64,000 nt of DNA, taken from NCBI GenBank assembly GCA_016946835.1, contig JACVTC010000010.1:1407501-1471500 (forward strand), read 5' to 3'. The position numbers and the translations under genes were made by a program. Numbering within the stretch: the first letter of the stretch is position 1; each line of letters begins with the position of its first letter. The stretch is from Neocallimastix lanati (nom. inval.). Its lineage: Eukaryota; Neocallimastigomycota; Neocallimastigomycetes; Neocallimastigales; Neocallimastigaceae. Under the pieces are notes generated by a model. That model was given only the letters and a program-made list of their open reading frames with translations, was not told the DNA's origin and made no database searches. This document shows, piece by piece, positions 1 through 12,306 of the stretch.

Positions 1-174
1 ACAGATGCCATATCAAATATGTATTGGAGTCCTGATGGTACTCAACTTTTAACTTGTTCAAATGATAAGACCATTAAATTATGGGATATTATTGTAAGCT
101 TTAGTCTCTTAATCTCTTTCTATATATATATTATATGATTGATATTAATTTTAATTAATTAAGATTAAAATCTA

Positions 175-212
<38 letters not shown>

Positions 213-1264
213 TTATATTATATATTTATAATCAATTTAAAATCAATATATATAATTTTTTTTATTCAATTTATATTTTCATATTTTAATCTTAATTATT
301 ATTATTATTATAATTATTATTATTATTATTATTATTATGATTTAATATTTTGTCTTTTTTATTTTTTTTTTTTTTTTATTTTTTTTTTTGTTTAGAATGA
401 AGAATTAATCCATACTTACGAAGAACATACTGAAGGTGTAACTTCTTGTGCTTGGCTTCCATGCGGAACAAAATTTGTTTCAGGAAGTTTAGATAAATGC
501 TTATATTTATGGGTAATATATAAACATATATATAATATTCAAATAAATTGATATTATTATTTATTTTTTATTATTTATTATATTAAAATTATATATTATA
601 TAAAATTATAGAATGTAAATGGTAAAATTTTACATCAATATCCAAGTTCAAGAGTTACTGATCTAGCTGTATCAAAAGATGGTACACGATTAGTAACCAT
701 TTGTTATGAAAAGAAGATTCGTATATTTAATGTGGAAACTGGTGAAGAGATAAGGTAAATGATTAATAAAAATTATTATTTCATAACTTTATATAATAAA
801 ATAACATAATAATTTATATTATTAATGTAATTTTATTTAACCATTTATAATATTTCTGTTTAATTTCATTTTCATTTTTAATTCTATTTTTTTTTTTTTT
901 TTTTTATTACTATTTAATCTGTACATTTTATACTCCTATACTCCACTATTTATTCATTTTATTTTTTATTTTTTATTTTTATTTTATTATTATTATTTTT
1001 TTTTTTTATTTCATGGTTTATAAATGAAGTTCAATACAAGAAAACGATTTTATTACATCACTTTGTTTATCAAAGGATTCAAGATATGCTCTTCTTAATT
1101 TACGTGCTATACAGGTAAGTCCTTACTACTATTTTATTAATTAATATATTATAATTATATATATAATTATAATATATTAATATATAATTCATAATTCGTT
1201 TAAGTTTTTATCATTATTAATATCATCAATATTAATAATAATTAATTATTTATACATATTAATT

Positions 1265-1295
<31 letters not shown>

Positions 1296-1562
1296 TATTA
1301 TTATTATTATTATTATAATTAAACTTTTTAATATTATTAACAATTAAAAATTTTTTAAGGAAATTCATTTATGGGATTTAGAAGAACAACGTATAGTACA
1401 AAAATATTCTGGTCAAAAACAAGGCAGATTTGTTATACGATCTTGTTTTGGTGGATTAAATCAAACATTCATTGCAAGTGGAAGTGAAGGTCAGAAATCA
1501 ATATTAATATATGATATTGATATTAATATATTAATTTTACTTTATTATTAAATAATGGTTTA

Positions 1563-1594
<32 letters not shown>

Positions 1595-1931
1595 ATTTGT
1601 TTATTAAATAAAAATATATATATATATTAATATTTTATTAATCTCTATTTATATTTTAAAATTTTATTTAATTAAATTAATAAATATCAATCACTTTACA
1701 ATCTTTAAAATTATCATTCTAAATCAAATATTTTTTTTTTTTTTTTTAACTTTTCAAAATAAAGACTACAAAGTCTACATATGGAATCGTAAAAAAGGTT
1801 GTTTAATTAGTTCCTTATCTGGACATACAGCTTCTGTCAATAGTGTTGCTTGGCATCCCACCAGAAATTTATTAGTCTCAGCTTCAGATGACAATACCAT
1901 TCGTTGTTGGGAAAATGAATTAAAAGATTAA
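1..1931 (+). CDS. WDR26/Gid7-like WD40 protein, 3' part (5' end outside window)
   Basis: Six exons can be joined in one frame: 1-93, 396-512, 612-754, 1030-1114, 1360-1489 and 1765-1931 (TAA at 1929-1931), giving 244 residues of the C-terminal half. All introns are GT-AG (donors GTAAGC, GTAATA, GTAAAT, GTAAGT, GTCAGA). WD40 blades are clear: SPDGTQLLTCSNDKTIKLWD, then SGSLDKCLYLW, KIRIFNVETGE, a blade with EIHLWDLEEQ, SCFGGLNQTFIASGSEG, YKVYIWNR, and the final blade with LSGHTASVNSVAWHP ending SASDDNTIRCWE. The SCFGG...IASGSE...YKVYIW segment followed by a final GHTASVNSVAWHP is the pattern of WDR26/Gid7, a subunit of the GID/CTLH ubiquitin-ligase complex. The LisH-CTLH half expected in this family would lie upstream of position 1. 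Another WD40 protein is possible but less likely. Confidence 0.85.
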
Positions 1932-2253
1932 TTTAATAGTCAATAAAAAAAAAAAAATAGTAATAATAATAATAATAATGAAATAAAAAAAAAATAATAA
2001 TAAAAAAAAAAATAAATAAAATAAAATAAAATAAAAAATGAAATAACAAATAACTAAAAAAAAAAAATAAAATAAAATAAAATAAAATAAATACTAAAAT
2101 AACAATAATTATAATTATTATATAAATAAATAATCATTATAACCATAACATTTTAATACAATAAATACAATAAAGAATTTTTTTTTTTTTTTATTTAATG
2201 AATTATTTAATAATAACAAATAAATTAAAAATCTATTTTTTTTTTTAATCTAT

Positions 2254-2285
<32 letters not shown>

Positions 2286-3094
2286 GAAAAAAACAATAAT
2301 AATATTTTTTATTGTTACTTGTTTTCCATGTTATATACATCAATGCCAACAAAGTTATTTTTTTTTTTTTTTTTTAATTCTTGCTTGTTGTCTGTACATG
2401 TATACCTATTATATTTTTATGTTTCCTTCTTCATGGATGGAAGCCTTAGAATGGATTAGAAAGAGTTTACTTTACCATTCCATAGTTTAAGAAATAAAAA
2501 AAAAAAAAAAAAAAAAAGAAAAAGAAAAAGAAAAGAAGAAAGAACTTTTTTTTTTTTTTTAATAATAATAGAACAAACTTCGATTAGTATTTAACCGTTC
2601 TGACTGTTTTTTTTTTTTATTTATTTATTTATCTATTTATTTTTCATGGTATTGGTATTAACTTTAATTTTTAAAAATTTTATCTTTAATAATAATATCT
2701 TTTTTTTATCTTTAATAATATATAAATATATATATATATATTTTTTATTTTATAAATTTTATATCCATATCTACTCTTTGTATTAATAATATTTATAATG
2801 GATAATATATTTCTCATTGATAATGTAATACAATATATATAATAATTTAATATTTAATAATATAAATAATGAAATGAAAGGGTATACTCTTCCTAGTCTA
2901 AAGAAGAAGAAGAAGAAGAAGAAGAATACATATATATATATATAAATATTATAAAAGTTCATTTTACAAATAATATTGTTTTAATGGCTTACATTTGATT
3001 TCATTTCAAAAAAAAAAATGAAAACCACTACTTACTTCGTCATATCCATTAAAACATTTTTAAATTATTCATAATTTTTTATTAGATTCATATT

Positions 3095-3148
<54 letters not shown>

Positions 3149-3188
3149 AAGAAATATATTAAAAAATTAATTGGAAATAATCTTTTCT
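1932..3188. other. intergenic low-complexity DNA
   Basis: Downstream of the WD40 gene there are only A- and T-runs, (AATA)n/(TTTA)n stretches and an (AAG)n tract near 2905-2925. A slightly more complex patch around 2320-2470 has no open frame of note. No gene or RNA was recognised. Confidence 0.6.
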
Positions 3189-3546
3189 TAATTTTATTAA
3201 TTTATTTATCGATTTATTTTTTTAGTAATATTTTATTTTTTTATATTCACATATAACATACATATATATATAAATATATATATTTTTTAAATAATGTTAA
3301 ATATTAAATGATCCATTTAACTAGATAAAATAATATTTAATGCAAAAAAAAAAAAAAAAAAAAAAAATAATAATAATTTTATTAATTTATTTATTGAATT
3401 ATTTTTTTTAGTAATATTTTATTTTTTTATATTCACATATAACATACATATATATATAAATATATATATTTTTTAAATAATGTTAAATATTAAATGATCC
3501 ATTTAACTAGATAAAATAATATTTAATACAAAAAAAAAAAAAAAAA
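3189..3546. repeat. direct tandem duplication of a unit of about 180 bp
   Basis: Two head-to-tail copies, 3189-3367 and 3374-3546, share a non-trivial core including TATTCACATATAACATACAT and AATGATCCATTTAACTAG, each ending in an A-run. They differ at only a few positions (for example ATTTATCG against ATTTATTG), so the duplication is recent. No coding content. Confidence 0.85.
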
Positions 3547-3964
3547 TAATTGTTAACTACTATTAAATATATATATATATATATTAATAAAATTATTTAT
3601 AATATATTTCTAAATATTAGATTTTTAAGAAAAAAAAAAAAAAAAAAAAAGTATTATATGAATATAAATAAATAAAAATTTAAATATAAATATAAAAACA
3701 AATAAATTAATATTCAGTTTATATAAGATTTTACACAAATTTAAAACAATTAAAACAAGTTCATTTTTTAATTTTTGATTCTTTTAAAAATTTTTTTTAT
3801 TTTATTTTTTTATTTTTTATTTTTTTATTTTTTACTTATTATTTTTTATTTTTTATTTTTTATTGTTTATTTTTTCATTTTTTCATTTTTTTATTTTTTT
3901 ATTTTTTTATTTTTTATTTTTTCATTTTTTCATTTTTTTATTTTTTTATTTTTTTATTTTTTCA

Positions 3965-3995
<31 letters not shown>

Positions 3996-4168
3996 ATTTA
4001 TTTATTTTATTTATTTATTTTATTTATTATTAATTTTATCATTTTATATTTATAATTAATAGATAAGGATGAAATGAAATAAAACAACATAATAAAATAT
4101 ATATATCAAATAGATTATTTATGAATTTTGATAAGGATGAATTAAACAAGACTTATATTTTAATTCTC
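3547..4168. other. intergenic, T-rich low complexity
   Basis: Contains an A-run at about 3631-3650 and a long T-rich stretch (3775-4040) that stays open only because it is TTT/TTA/ATT repeats. I see no gene. Confidence 0.6.
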
Positions 4169-5604
4169 TTAGTAAGTACCTAAACCACAGGTTAAGTTTT
4201 TAGTTAAAAGAGCACCAAATGATTTTGGATCACTCTTTTTATAACTATTACCACCAAGATTAATGATAGCACCAGCATTAGGGTATAAAACTTTCTAATG
4301 CCCATTGCTCAGCAATTTCAGCAATTTCTGGTTTAATAGGATAAGAATTAACTATTTGCTTTTGAATAATAACACAATCATTATCAACACTTTCTTTACC
4401 ATATTCGATATCATTTTCATAAGTTGTGTGTTCACTAAATGGCTTTGACTAAAGCTTTGTATGAAATAGAAGATTTATTTCTAATTTTATTCTATTCCAT
4501 TGCATCAAATACTTTTTTATCAATTAATCCTATAAAGGAAGAACCACTAATTCCATATCTATTTTTAATAGAAAGATTAAGATTCTTATAGTTATCAATA
4601 AGATATTTAGCGGATATATAATCTTTTCATCATCAATAAGGCAATAATAGGAGTATTGCCATCCATATCAATTGGCTTCATTAAAATCACAACCTAAATC
4701 AATTAATGTTCTGAAAGTGAAGGCATAATTTTTAGTAACAACCTAATTATACTTTGAAAGTATAATTAGTTTCACCAATATTTTCCAATATATTGTTGAT
4801 AATACTTCTTAATATATACTGATACTAAACTATTACCAAACTTGTTAACGTAATCTGGATTAACTTTTCCACTCTTAACTAATGATTCAACTTCTCTGTA
4901 TCTAGCATTTTTAACTAAGTGCATTGCTGGAGTCATACCAACACAATTTATACAATTAAGGTCAGTATTCTTTTCCTTAACTAGGATTTCATCGGCTTTA
5001 ATTTTGTCATATCTACAACTGTAAAGTAGAACATTTTTTTCCATCATTAATTAAATGATTCACATTTACTCTTGATTTAAGTAACTTTTTTTTTTTTAAA
5101 TATCTGGAACGCTAGTAGCATGGAAAAGAGCATTATTTCCATTGTTATCAACCATATTAGCTAAATTTTTCATTTAGTAACGTACTGACAGCAAAATCAG
5201 TACTAACATGTTCAGCAGAGTGCATTAAAGCCGTCATTCCATTTTCATCTTGAATAGTAGGATCAATATTCATAGTAAGAAGCCATTCTACTGCTTTCTT
5301 ATTAACTTTCTTACAAGCTCTAATTAAAACATCACTTTTTCTAAATTCAGCAATAACATTATAAAAAAAAATTTGTGTGTTAATACTTTTTCAAATCATT
5401 TGTATTTCTTTACTTTAGCTTCAGTTACGTTACTGCTTCATTGAATTCATTAATAAATCTCTTAAGATAGCCAAGGTCTTGACCATTTAAGTAATGTTCA
5501 ATTAATTTGCTTTTATTTTCAATGGTTTTAAGGCAATCCTTATTTTCATTTTTTAATTGATTTAAAAGAGTTTCAGAGAAAATTTCAAATTCGGTCTTTG
5601 TCAT
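4169..5604 (-). pseudogene. ankyrin-repeat gene, decayed by frameshifts
   Basis: On the minus strand a plausible start at 5604-5602 opens MTKTEFEIFSETLLNQLKNE and runs to an in-frame TAA after NEFNEAVT. Homologous sequence then continues in shifting frames: FRKSDVLIRACKKV, then DENGMTALMHSAEHVST, DNNGNNALFHAT, and the longest open piece (5047-4772) with NCVGMTPAMHLVKNARYREV, followed by DMDGNTPIIAL and a C-terminal part ending LTKNLTCGLGTY before TAA at 4171-4169. Phrases like GMTALMHSA and GMTPAMHLV are typical ankyrin units. At least five frame breaks are needed to read it through and none looks like an intron, so it is a pseudogene. A 27-bp perfect palindrome sits inside it. Large ankyrin families are known in anaerobic fungi; the original function is unknown. 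Confidence 0.8.
4743..4769. repeat. 27-bp perfect palindrome inside the ankyrin pseudogene
   Basis: CTAATTATACTTT, one G, then AAAGTATAATTAG: 13-bp arms around a single base. It lies exactly where the ankyrin reading frame breaks off, so it may mark the lesion. Confidence 0.8.
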
Positions 5605-6241
5605 TTTCAGATTTTAAAAAATAATTTTTTTTTTTTTTTTTTTTTAGTTTTTTGAAAAAGATTTATATAATATTATTAGTATTAAAATATTGTTTTGGTT
5701 TTGTTTAGTCTTTATTTAGCTTTTAATTTTATATATAATATAATATTTATTATTGTATTTTATAAACTTTTATTATAAAAAAAAAATATATATATATATA
5801 TATATAATAATAAATTTTTTCAATTTAAAATTATTTTTTATTTAATTATTTTTGATTTATTTTTCAAAGTTCTTAATTCTCTATACATCAATATGACCTT
5901 TTTCTTTTTTTAATAATCTTTTTTTTAATAATTATATTATAATATATTATATAATATATTATTAATCTACTACTTTTAATATAAATTAATATTTTAATTG
6001 TCAATGACAATATTAATTAATGATATTCCTTTATATTAAAAAAAAAAAAGTTTATTTATTAATAAATAATGGTTTAAAATAAATTAAAAAATTGTTACAC
6101 AAATTCCAAAAAAAAAAATAAAAAATAATAACAAAAGTAAAAAAAAATTAATTAGAGATAATTTGAAAATACATGTATAAAGAATATTCTAAAGTTCTAA
6201 AAAAAGTTTTGAGGATGATAAATTTTTTTATTTTTTTTTTT
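5605..6241. other. intergenic low complexity
   Basis: Presumed upstream region of the ankyrin pseudogene: T-run at 5625-5645, (AT)n near 5790, A-runs. No gene or RNA recognised. Confidence 0.55.
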
Positions 6242-6480
6242 TAAAGAATGAAGACTTATGTCTCCCCCATATAATATATAATATAAGGTGTATATTTAAT
6301 TGCCATACCTGTATAGAAGCAATTAAAACTTCAGGAATGAAGCACTCAATGAAAAGCAGAGCCCACTATAGGCTATAGGTCACTTCCATGCCATTCCAGA
6401 GGAGCTGGAAACTGTAATCCTCTCAGACAAGGTTTACGCAATGGGATTCTCGAAGTGTTAAAAATTTTAGAAAGCATACC
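6242..6480. other. unidentified island of ordinary base composition
   Basis: About 240 bp with far more G and C than its surroundings. It can form hairpins: TTCCAG-AGGAG-CTGGAA around 6393-6411, and CCTG...GAAG...CTTCAGG around 6309-6336. There is no long open frame on the plus strand; the minus strand has broken protein-like pieces (RIPLRKPCLRGLQFPAPLEW, then a stop, then more). It could be a structured non-coding RNA, a SINE-like element or a gene relic. It does not match the tRNA-headed SINE at 14776. Confidence 0.4.
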
Positions 6481-6829
6481 TACCTGAACTATTTATTTTA
6501 TTTTTATTTTATTCAATCGGTACTTTATATTCATATTTCAACTATTTATTTTATTTTTATTTTTATATTTATTTTTATTTTTATTTTTATTTTATTTAAA
6601 AAAAAATTATATTTTTTAATAATAAATTTAAAAATTTAACAATTTATATTTGATGAAAAAAAAAAACTGGAAAAATCGAAAAAATTGTAAATGATAAAAA
6701 TTAAAAAAGTCTGCGCCTAAAAAAAAAAAGATTTTCTTTTTGATTTTTTTTTTTTTATTAATAAATAATAAATAAATAAATAATAATTAAATAATTAAAT
6801 AATTAAATAAATAAATAATAATATGAGTA

Positions 6830-7560
6830 TTTATTAATAAATAATAAAAAGAGTATTTATTAATAAATAATAAATAATAAAAAGAGTATTTATTAATATA
6901 TAATAAATAATTAAATAATAAAAAGAGTATTTATTAATAAATAATAAATAATAAATAATAAAAAGAGTATTTATTAATAAATAATAAATAATAAATAATA
7001 AAAAGAGTATTTATTAATAAATAATAAATAATAAAAAGAGTATTTATTAATAAATAATAAATAATAAAAAGAGTATTTATTAATAAATAATAAATAATAA
7101 ATAATAAAAAGAGTATTTATTAATAAATAATAAATAATAAATAATAAAAAGAGTATTTATTAATAAATAATAAATAATAAATAATAAAAAGAGTATTTAT
7201 TAATAAATAATAAATAATAAATAATAAAAAGAGTATTTATTAATAAATAATAAATAATAAATAATAAAAAGAGTATTTATTAATAAATAATAAATAATTA
7301 AATAATAAAAAGAGTATTTATTAATATATAATAAATAATTAAATAATAAAAAGAGTATTTATTAATAAATAATAAATAATTAAATAATAAAAAGAGTATT
7401 TATTAATAAATAATAAATAATAAATGATAAAAAGAGTATTTATTAATAAATAATAAATAATAACAAGAGTATTTATTAATAAATAATAAATAATAAAAAG
7501 AGTATTTATTAATAATTAAATAATAAATAATAATAAAAAGAGTATTATTAATAAATAATA
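6830..7560. repeat. minisatellite, period about 40 bp
   Basis: About 17 units, each containing AAAAAGAGTATTTATTAAT followed by ATAAATAATAAATAAT, with the central units spaced exactly 40 bp (for example 7111, 7151, 7191). The same unit in reverse complement forms the arrays at 27.9-28.5, 38.7-39.1 and 49.77 kb. Confidence 0.9.
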
Positions 7561-9867
7561 AATAATTGAATAATAAATAATTAAATAATAAATATTAATA
7601 GTTAATAGTTAATCGTTAATAAAATACTACTAATTAATAATAAAATAATAAAAAGAATTTTCATAAAAAAATACTTATAGAATATTCATAGAATGTTGTT
7701 ACTATTAGAATTATTATTTTTTTATCTGTATTAATTATTTTTTTATTAGAAAAATTTTATATTTAAGAGGAGATTTTAAAGAGAGGAAAAAGATCATTCT
7801 AAAATTTCGTTTTTTATCAGGTACCAAAATTTTTTGCTTTAATTGAAATTCGGTGAAAAAAAATTTTTATGATCCAGGAGAGAATAAAACATTTTAGTAT
7901 TAATTAAAGTTTACTGATTAATACTTAATAATTAGAAATTAGAAATATAAAATGAAAATAAAAGAAAATGAAATAAAACAAATAGGTGTAGTTAACCTAT
8001 TTGTATATTTAATATTAATTATTAAATATTGAAATTTAATATCTCTTTTTTTGTCAATACTAATATTTGAAATAATTTCTTATTCATATATTATTCAATA
8101 TTCATATATATTATTCATTATAATATGAAATATATTAAATATATTAAATTAAATAGTTAATTTCTTCTAAATATATATAATAATAATATTATTATATATA
8201 AGTTAAGTACTCTTATTTATTTTAAAGTTTATATTAAAAATATATAATTCTTTCTATATATTATAATATAATGAAATAGTAATAGTTATTTTAATTATTA
8301 TTAAATATAAATAGTTGATATTATTTATTATATTAATATTTATATTATATTATATATTATTATTAAATATATTTATATTATTCAACACTAATTTTTAAAT
8401 GTCCTAATAATAAATCATTCTTCATATATTTTTTTTTATTTAATATGGAGAAGTTAACTTTGTTTAATTTTTGGAAAAGATATTAATATTAATAAAATAT
8501 ATTATTATACTATTAAAATATATAGCACATAAAAGTCACGCATATCATTAAAATGGCCACATGATATGAAATATATGAAGAAAAGTATACATTAAATAAA
8601 ATAATAATAAAGTAAAAATATAGTAAATTTAAATGAAATTTTACTTTTGAACTAAAATCTTATAATGGGGGAGGTGGAAGTTCGTTGCCTATGTATGAAC
8701 TTTTTTCTGAATTTATTTATACACATTATTTTTGAATATTACTTTTATTTCACTTTACTATTTTAAATATTATTATGTTCTTATTGGACAAATAAATTTT
8801 ATTTTTTTTTTTATTGAGTGTTTTTTATAATATATATATATATATATATTCATGTAATTAATAAATGAATAAATGAATAAATAAATAAAGTTTAAAGTTC
8901 ACAATAGCTGCTGTAAAATAAAAATAAAAATAAAAATAAAAAAATAAAATTTTATAAGTTTTAAAAATATTTAAAGCTATTACATAATTCATTAAAATGT
9001 TAAATATATTTAAAAAAATACATAATAATTTAGAAAATTCCTTTGAAATATATATATATATAAATATTTTCAAAAGTTAGAATACTTTTTACACTTTTAC
9101 TTTGATTTTACAGTAATATTAATAGAATATTGATATATCATATTTTAATATATCAACGATACAAATTTTAAAAATTTTATATTAAATAGTATAAAAGACT
9201 TTCTAAATTTTTTAAATAATAACGTGGATTGATTTTATTTTACCAAATATTATTTATGTCGATTGAAATAATAAAATTTTATTAGTTACTATATTATAGA
9301 GTAATATTTATTGTATTATATAAAATTGAAATTATTTAAACTTATTTATTTAAATAAATTATTGTTATCAGTAATTGTTTGAATATTGTTTAAATTTTTA
9401 AAAACTCTTTTTATCCAATCTGTGTATTAAAATATGTATAATATGTTCCAATATTTTATTTAAATAGACTTTATTTTTTTATTTGAAAATTTCTTTTTAA
9501 AAAAATAGGTACTTTTTCTCATTTATTTTTTATTGATTTACTTGAAAAAAAATTTTTTTTTTTTTTTTTTATTTTTTTTTTTATTTTTTATATTTTTTTT
9601 TTATTTATTTGAGATAGTATGTATTAGATGTATAGTATTAATATTGTGTTAGAAGTTTTATTATTATATTTTATTATTATATTTATATATATATATGACA
9701 TATATAAAACATATATAATAGCTAAATATAACTGCATAAATAATAAATTGTATTTATTACTTCGATAATTGTACTAACTACTAATACATAGCAGTTAATG
9801 ATTATATCTGTGACATTGTCATCAATAAAGCTTAACTTTGATAGTAGTGTTAATTATTTGCTATTTG

Positions 9868-9903
<36 letters not shown>

Positions 9904-9939
9904 GAAAATCTCCCATTTAATCTCCCATTTTTAACCATT
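7561..9939. other. intergenic AT-rich DNA
   Basis: A/T-rich sequence with (AT)n tracts near 8830-8850 and a long A-run at 9869-9901. Small richer patches (around 8525-8570 and 8665-8700) have no open frame. No gene seen. Confidence 0.5.
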
Positions 9940-10375
9940 TTAGGCGTTGTCGCAAACATTCAAGATCAAAAGTGATTCTCTCGTACTTGAATTCATAATT
10001 TCAAGACATTTATCTGAATTTAATAAAGAGACAATAGACTTTTCAGTTTTAACATACTTGATAATTGAAGATGTATTTGAGATTGACAAATTTGGTTGCT
10101 CAGGGTTTTAGATATTATTATTATTATTATTATTATTATTCTAAATCTCCTAAGTAATATAATAAAAGATAATTCCCTAACTGTGGGTCTGAGAGGGTTT
10201 CGCAAGTACTATCATTTAATATATTTATGAGGGAATTACTAGCATTTGGGTACATATCATGTGCCCATGTAGAGAGATATTCTACTTGTGTGATGTAAAT
10301 ATATTCTACTAAATTTGCAATCTTTCTGACGTTTATGCATTTGCCAAAGGGAGCTAGTACGTTTCTTAATGGGTT
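9940..10375 (-). pseudogene. relic of an unknown protein-coding gene
   Basis: The minus strand from 10375 is open for about 80 codons with a protein-like composition: NPLRNVLAPFGKCINVRKI, then EYLSTWAHDMYPNASNSLI and CETLSDPQLGNYLLLYYLGD, up to a stop in an (AAT)n tract. After the tract a shifted frame continues NPEQPNLSISNTSSIIKYV to ESLLILNVCDNA and TAA at 9942-9940. Codons are richer in G and C than the surrounding DNA. I recognise no family. The AAT tract could be an expanded Asn tract that shifted the frame. No start codon is evident at the upstream end. Confidence 0.45.
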
Positions 10376-10617
10376 AAATTATATAATAAATATTAATCTT
10401 CAATAGATATATATCATAAAAATTTAATTTATTTCTTCTGAATTTTATTTTCAATTTATAATCTTAACTTTTATTGATATTTAATTTAAATATGAATTAA
10501 TTATAATGGTAAAATTTTTCTTATAATTTCATGATTCATATTTAAATAATATTTTATTATTTAGAACCCTACTGATAGTATGTACATTACATCAACAATT
10601 ATTATTGACAATTAATT

Positions 10618-10975
10618 TAAAAATATAAATAATAAATAATAAATAATAAATAAATAATAAATAATAAATTATTAAATAATAAATAATAAATAATAAATAA
10701 TAAATAATAAATATTATGTAATTGAATAATAAATAATTGAATTATATAAGCATCAATAAATAATAAATAATAAATAATTGAATTATATAAGAATAAATAA
10801 TAAATAATAAATAATTGAATTATATAAGCATCAATAAATAATAAATAATAAATAATTGAATTATATAAGCATCAATAAATAATAAATAATAAATAATTGA
10901 ATTATATAAGCATCAATAAATAATAAATAATAAATAATTGAATAATAAATAATTAATTAATTATATAATTAAATA
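10618..10975. repeat. tandem array with TTGAATTATATAAGCATCAA units
   Basis: Five or so units of TAATTGAATTATATAAGCAT plus (AATAAATAATA)n, the best-conserved ones spaced about 46 bp between 10780 and 10930. Non-coding. Confidence 0.8.
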
Positions 10976-12306
10976 ATAAAATGACCTTAATATCTTAATT
11001 ATCAAAATTATTATTTTATTGACCCACCCTGTTAATAATTGTAAATTATAATTATAGACAGCTGTATGAAATATAAGCTTCAAATGTATTGAAACCTATT
11101 GTAATGTAAATAATGTATAAGCCACAATGTATTAATATAAAAGCATTTAATTTAGAATAATTAAGTGCTAGTAACTCTTTATCATAAAATATATTAATAA
11201 AATTGACATAATTATTAACCATAAATTCACAACTCTTAACAATATCTTTATATCTTTATTTATATCTAATTTTATTTTTATAATTAATTAAATTTTGTGA
11301 TTATTTCATAATTAGGATTTTCTGGTATAATCAAATTTTTAATTAATATATTACACCTATATATTTCATTAACATTTTATACATATATTATAGTATATTA
11401 TAATATATGATATATTTGTATTACTTAATTTATACCTTAAAAGGTTTTAAACTGTGTAACACTAAAAAGCTAAATTGCTTTGATTCAATTAAATTAATAT
11501 GTTGTATTAATATATTAATATATAAATACGACAATCAATCAATCAACAATTAATATATTAATGCCAATTAAAATAAATTAAAGAATTTTATTATTATTTA
11601 AATATTTAAATATTTAATTTTCATTTGTTATTTAAAAAAATTGGAAAAATAATTAATTAAATTTAATAATAAATATAAATAAATGTATATAATATAATAT
11701 AGATAAATAAACTATATAATTAAATAAATTAAATAATAATTTAAATAAATTCATTATATATTTTTGATTTAATATAAATTAAGAAATACCAACGGTTAAT
11801 AATATATTTATATATATACATATATATATATATAAATAAAAAAAGTAAAATAGTAAAAAATAGTTATATCATATATAATAAAATTTTATAATATATTCAA
11901 TAATTATATAGATTAATATATTATCTATACTTAATTCATAAAAGTTTTTGTTTCAATTTTTTTTTTTTTTTTTTATTATTGTTTTATATTTCGTTTTATT
12001 CTTTTTTTTTTCTTTTTTTTTTTTTTTTTTTTTTTTTTCTTTTATTATCGTTTCACATTTAAATAATTAAAAAATAAGAAATTAAAAATTAAAATAAAAG
12101 TAAAAAAAAAATAAAATTAAAGAAATAAAGATAATATTATAGAGAGAAATAATTAGATAAATAGAATAATATATTATCGTTTAATCATTTTTTTTTTTTA
12201 TTTATTAAAAAACAAGAATAACAAAAATAAAGTTTAAAATTAAATATAAATCTATAAAATCATAAAAAAAAAAATAAATAAATAATAGAAGAAAAGAAAA
12301 TAAAAA
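10976..12306. other. AT-rich region upstream of LRR gene A
   Basis: Mostly A/T tracts; a somewhat more complex stretch at 10990-11180 has no usable frame. Long T-runs at 11960-11975 and 12003-12040. Any promoter of gene A would lie here, but the blocks shared by genes B, C and D are not evident. Confidence 0.5.

Noticed and set aside
3775-4059. 94-codon open frame of Phe/Ile/Leu/Tyr
   Set aside because: It is the translation of T-rich simple repeat; no normal residue mix or start context.
6830-7560. CRISPR-like array because of regular 40-bp spacing
   Set aside because: There are no unique spacers; the whole unit is repeated, the DNA is eukaryotic and no cas genes are present.
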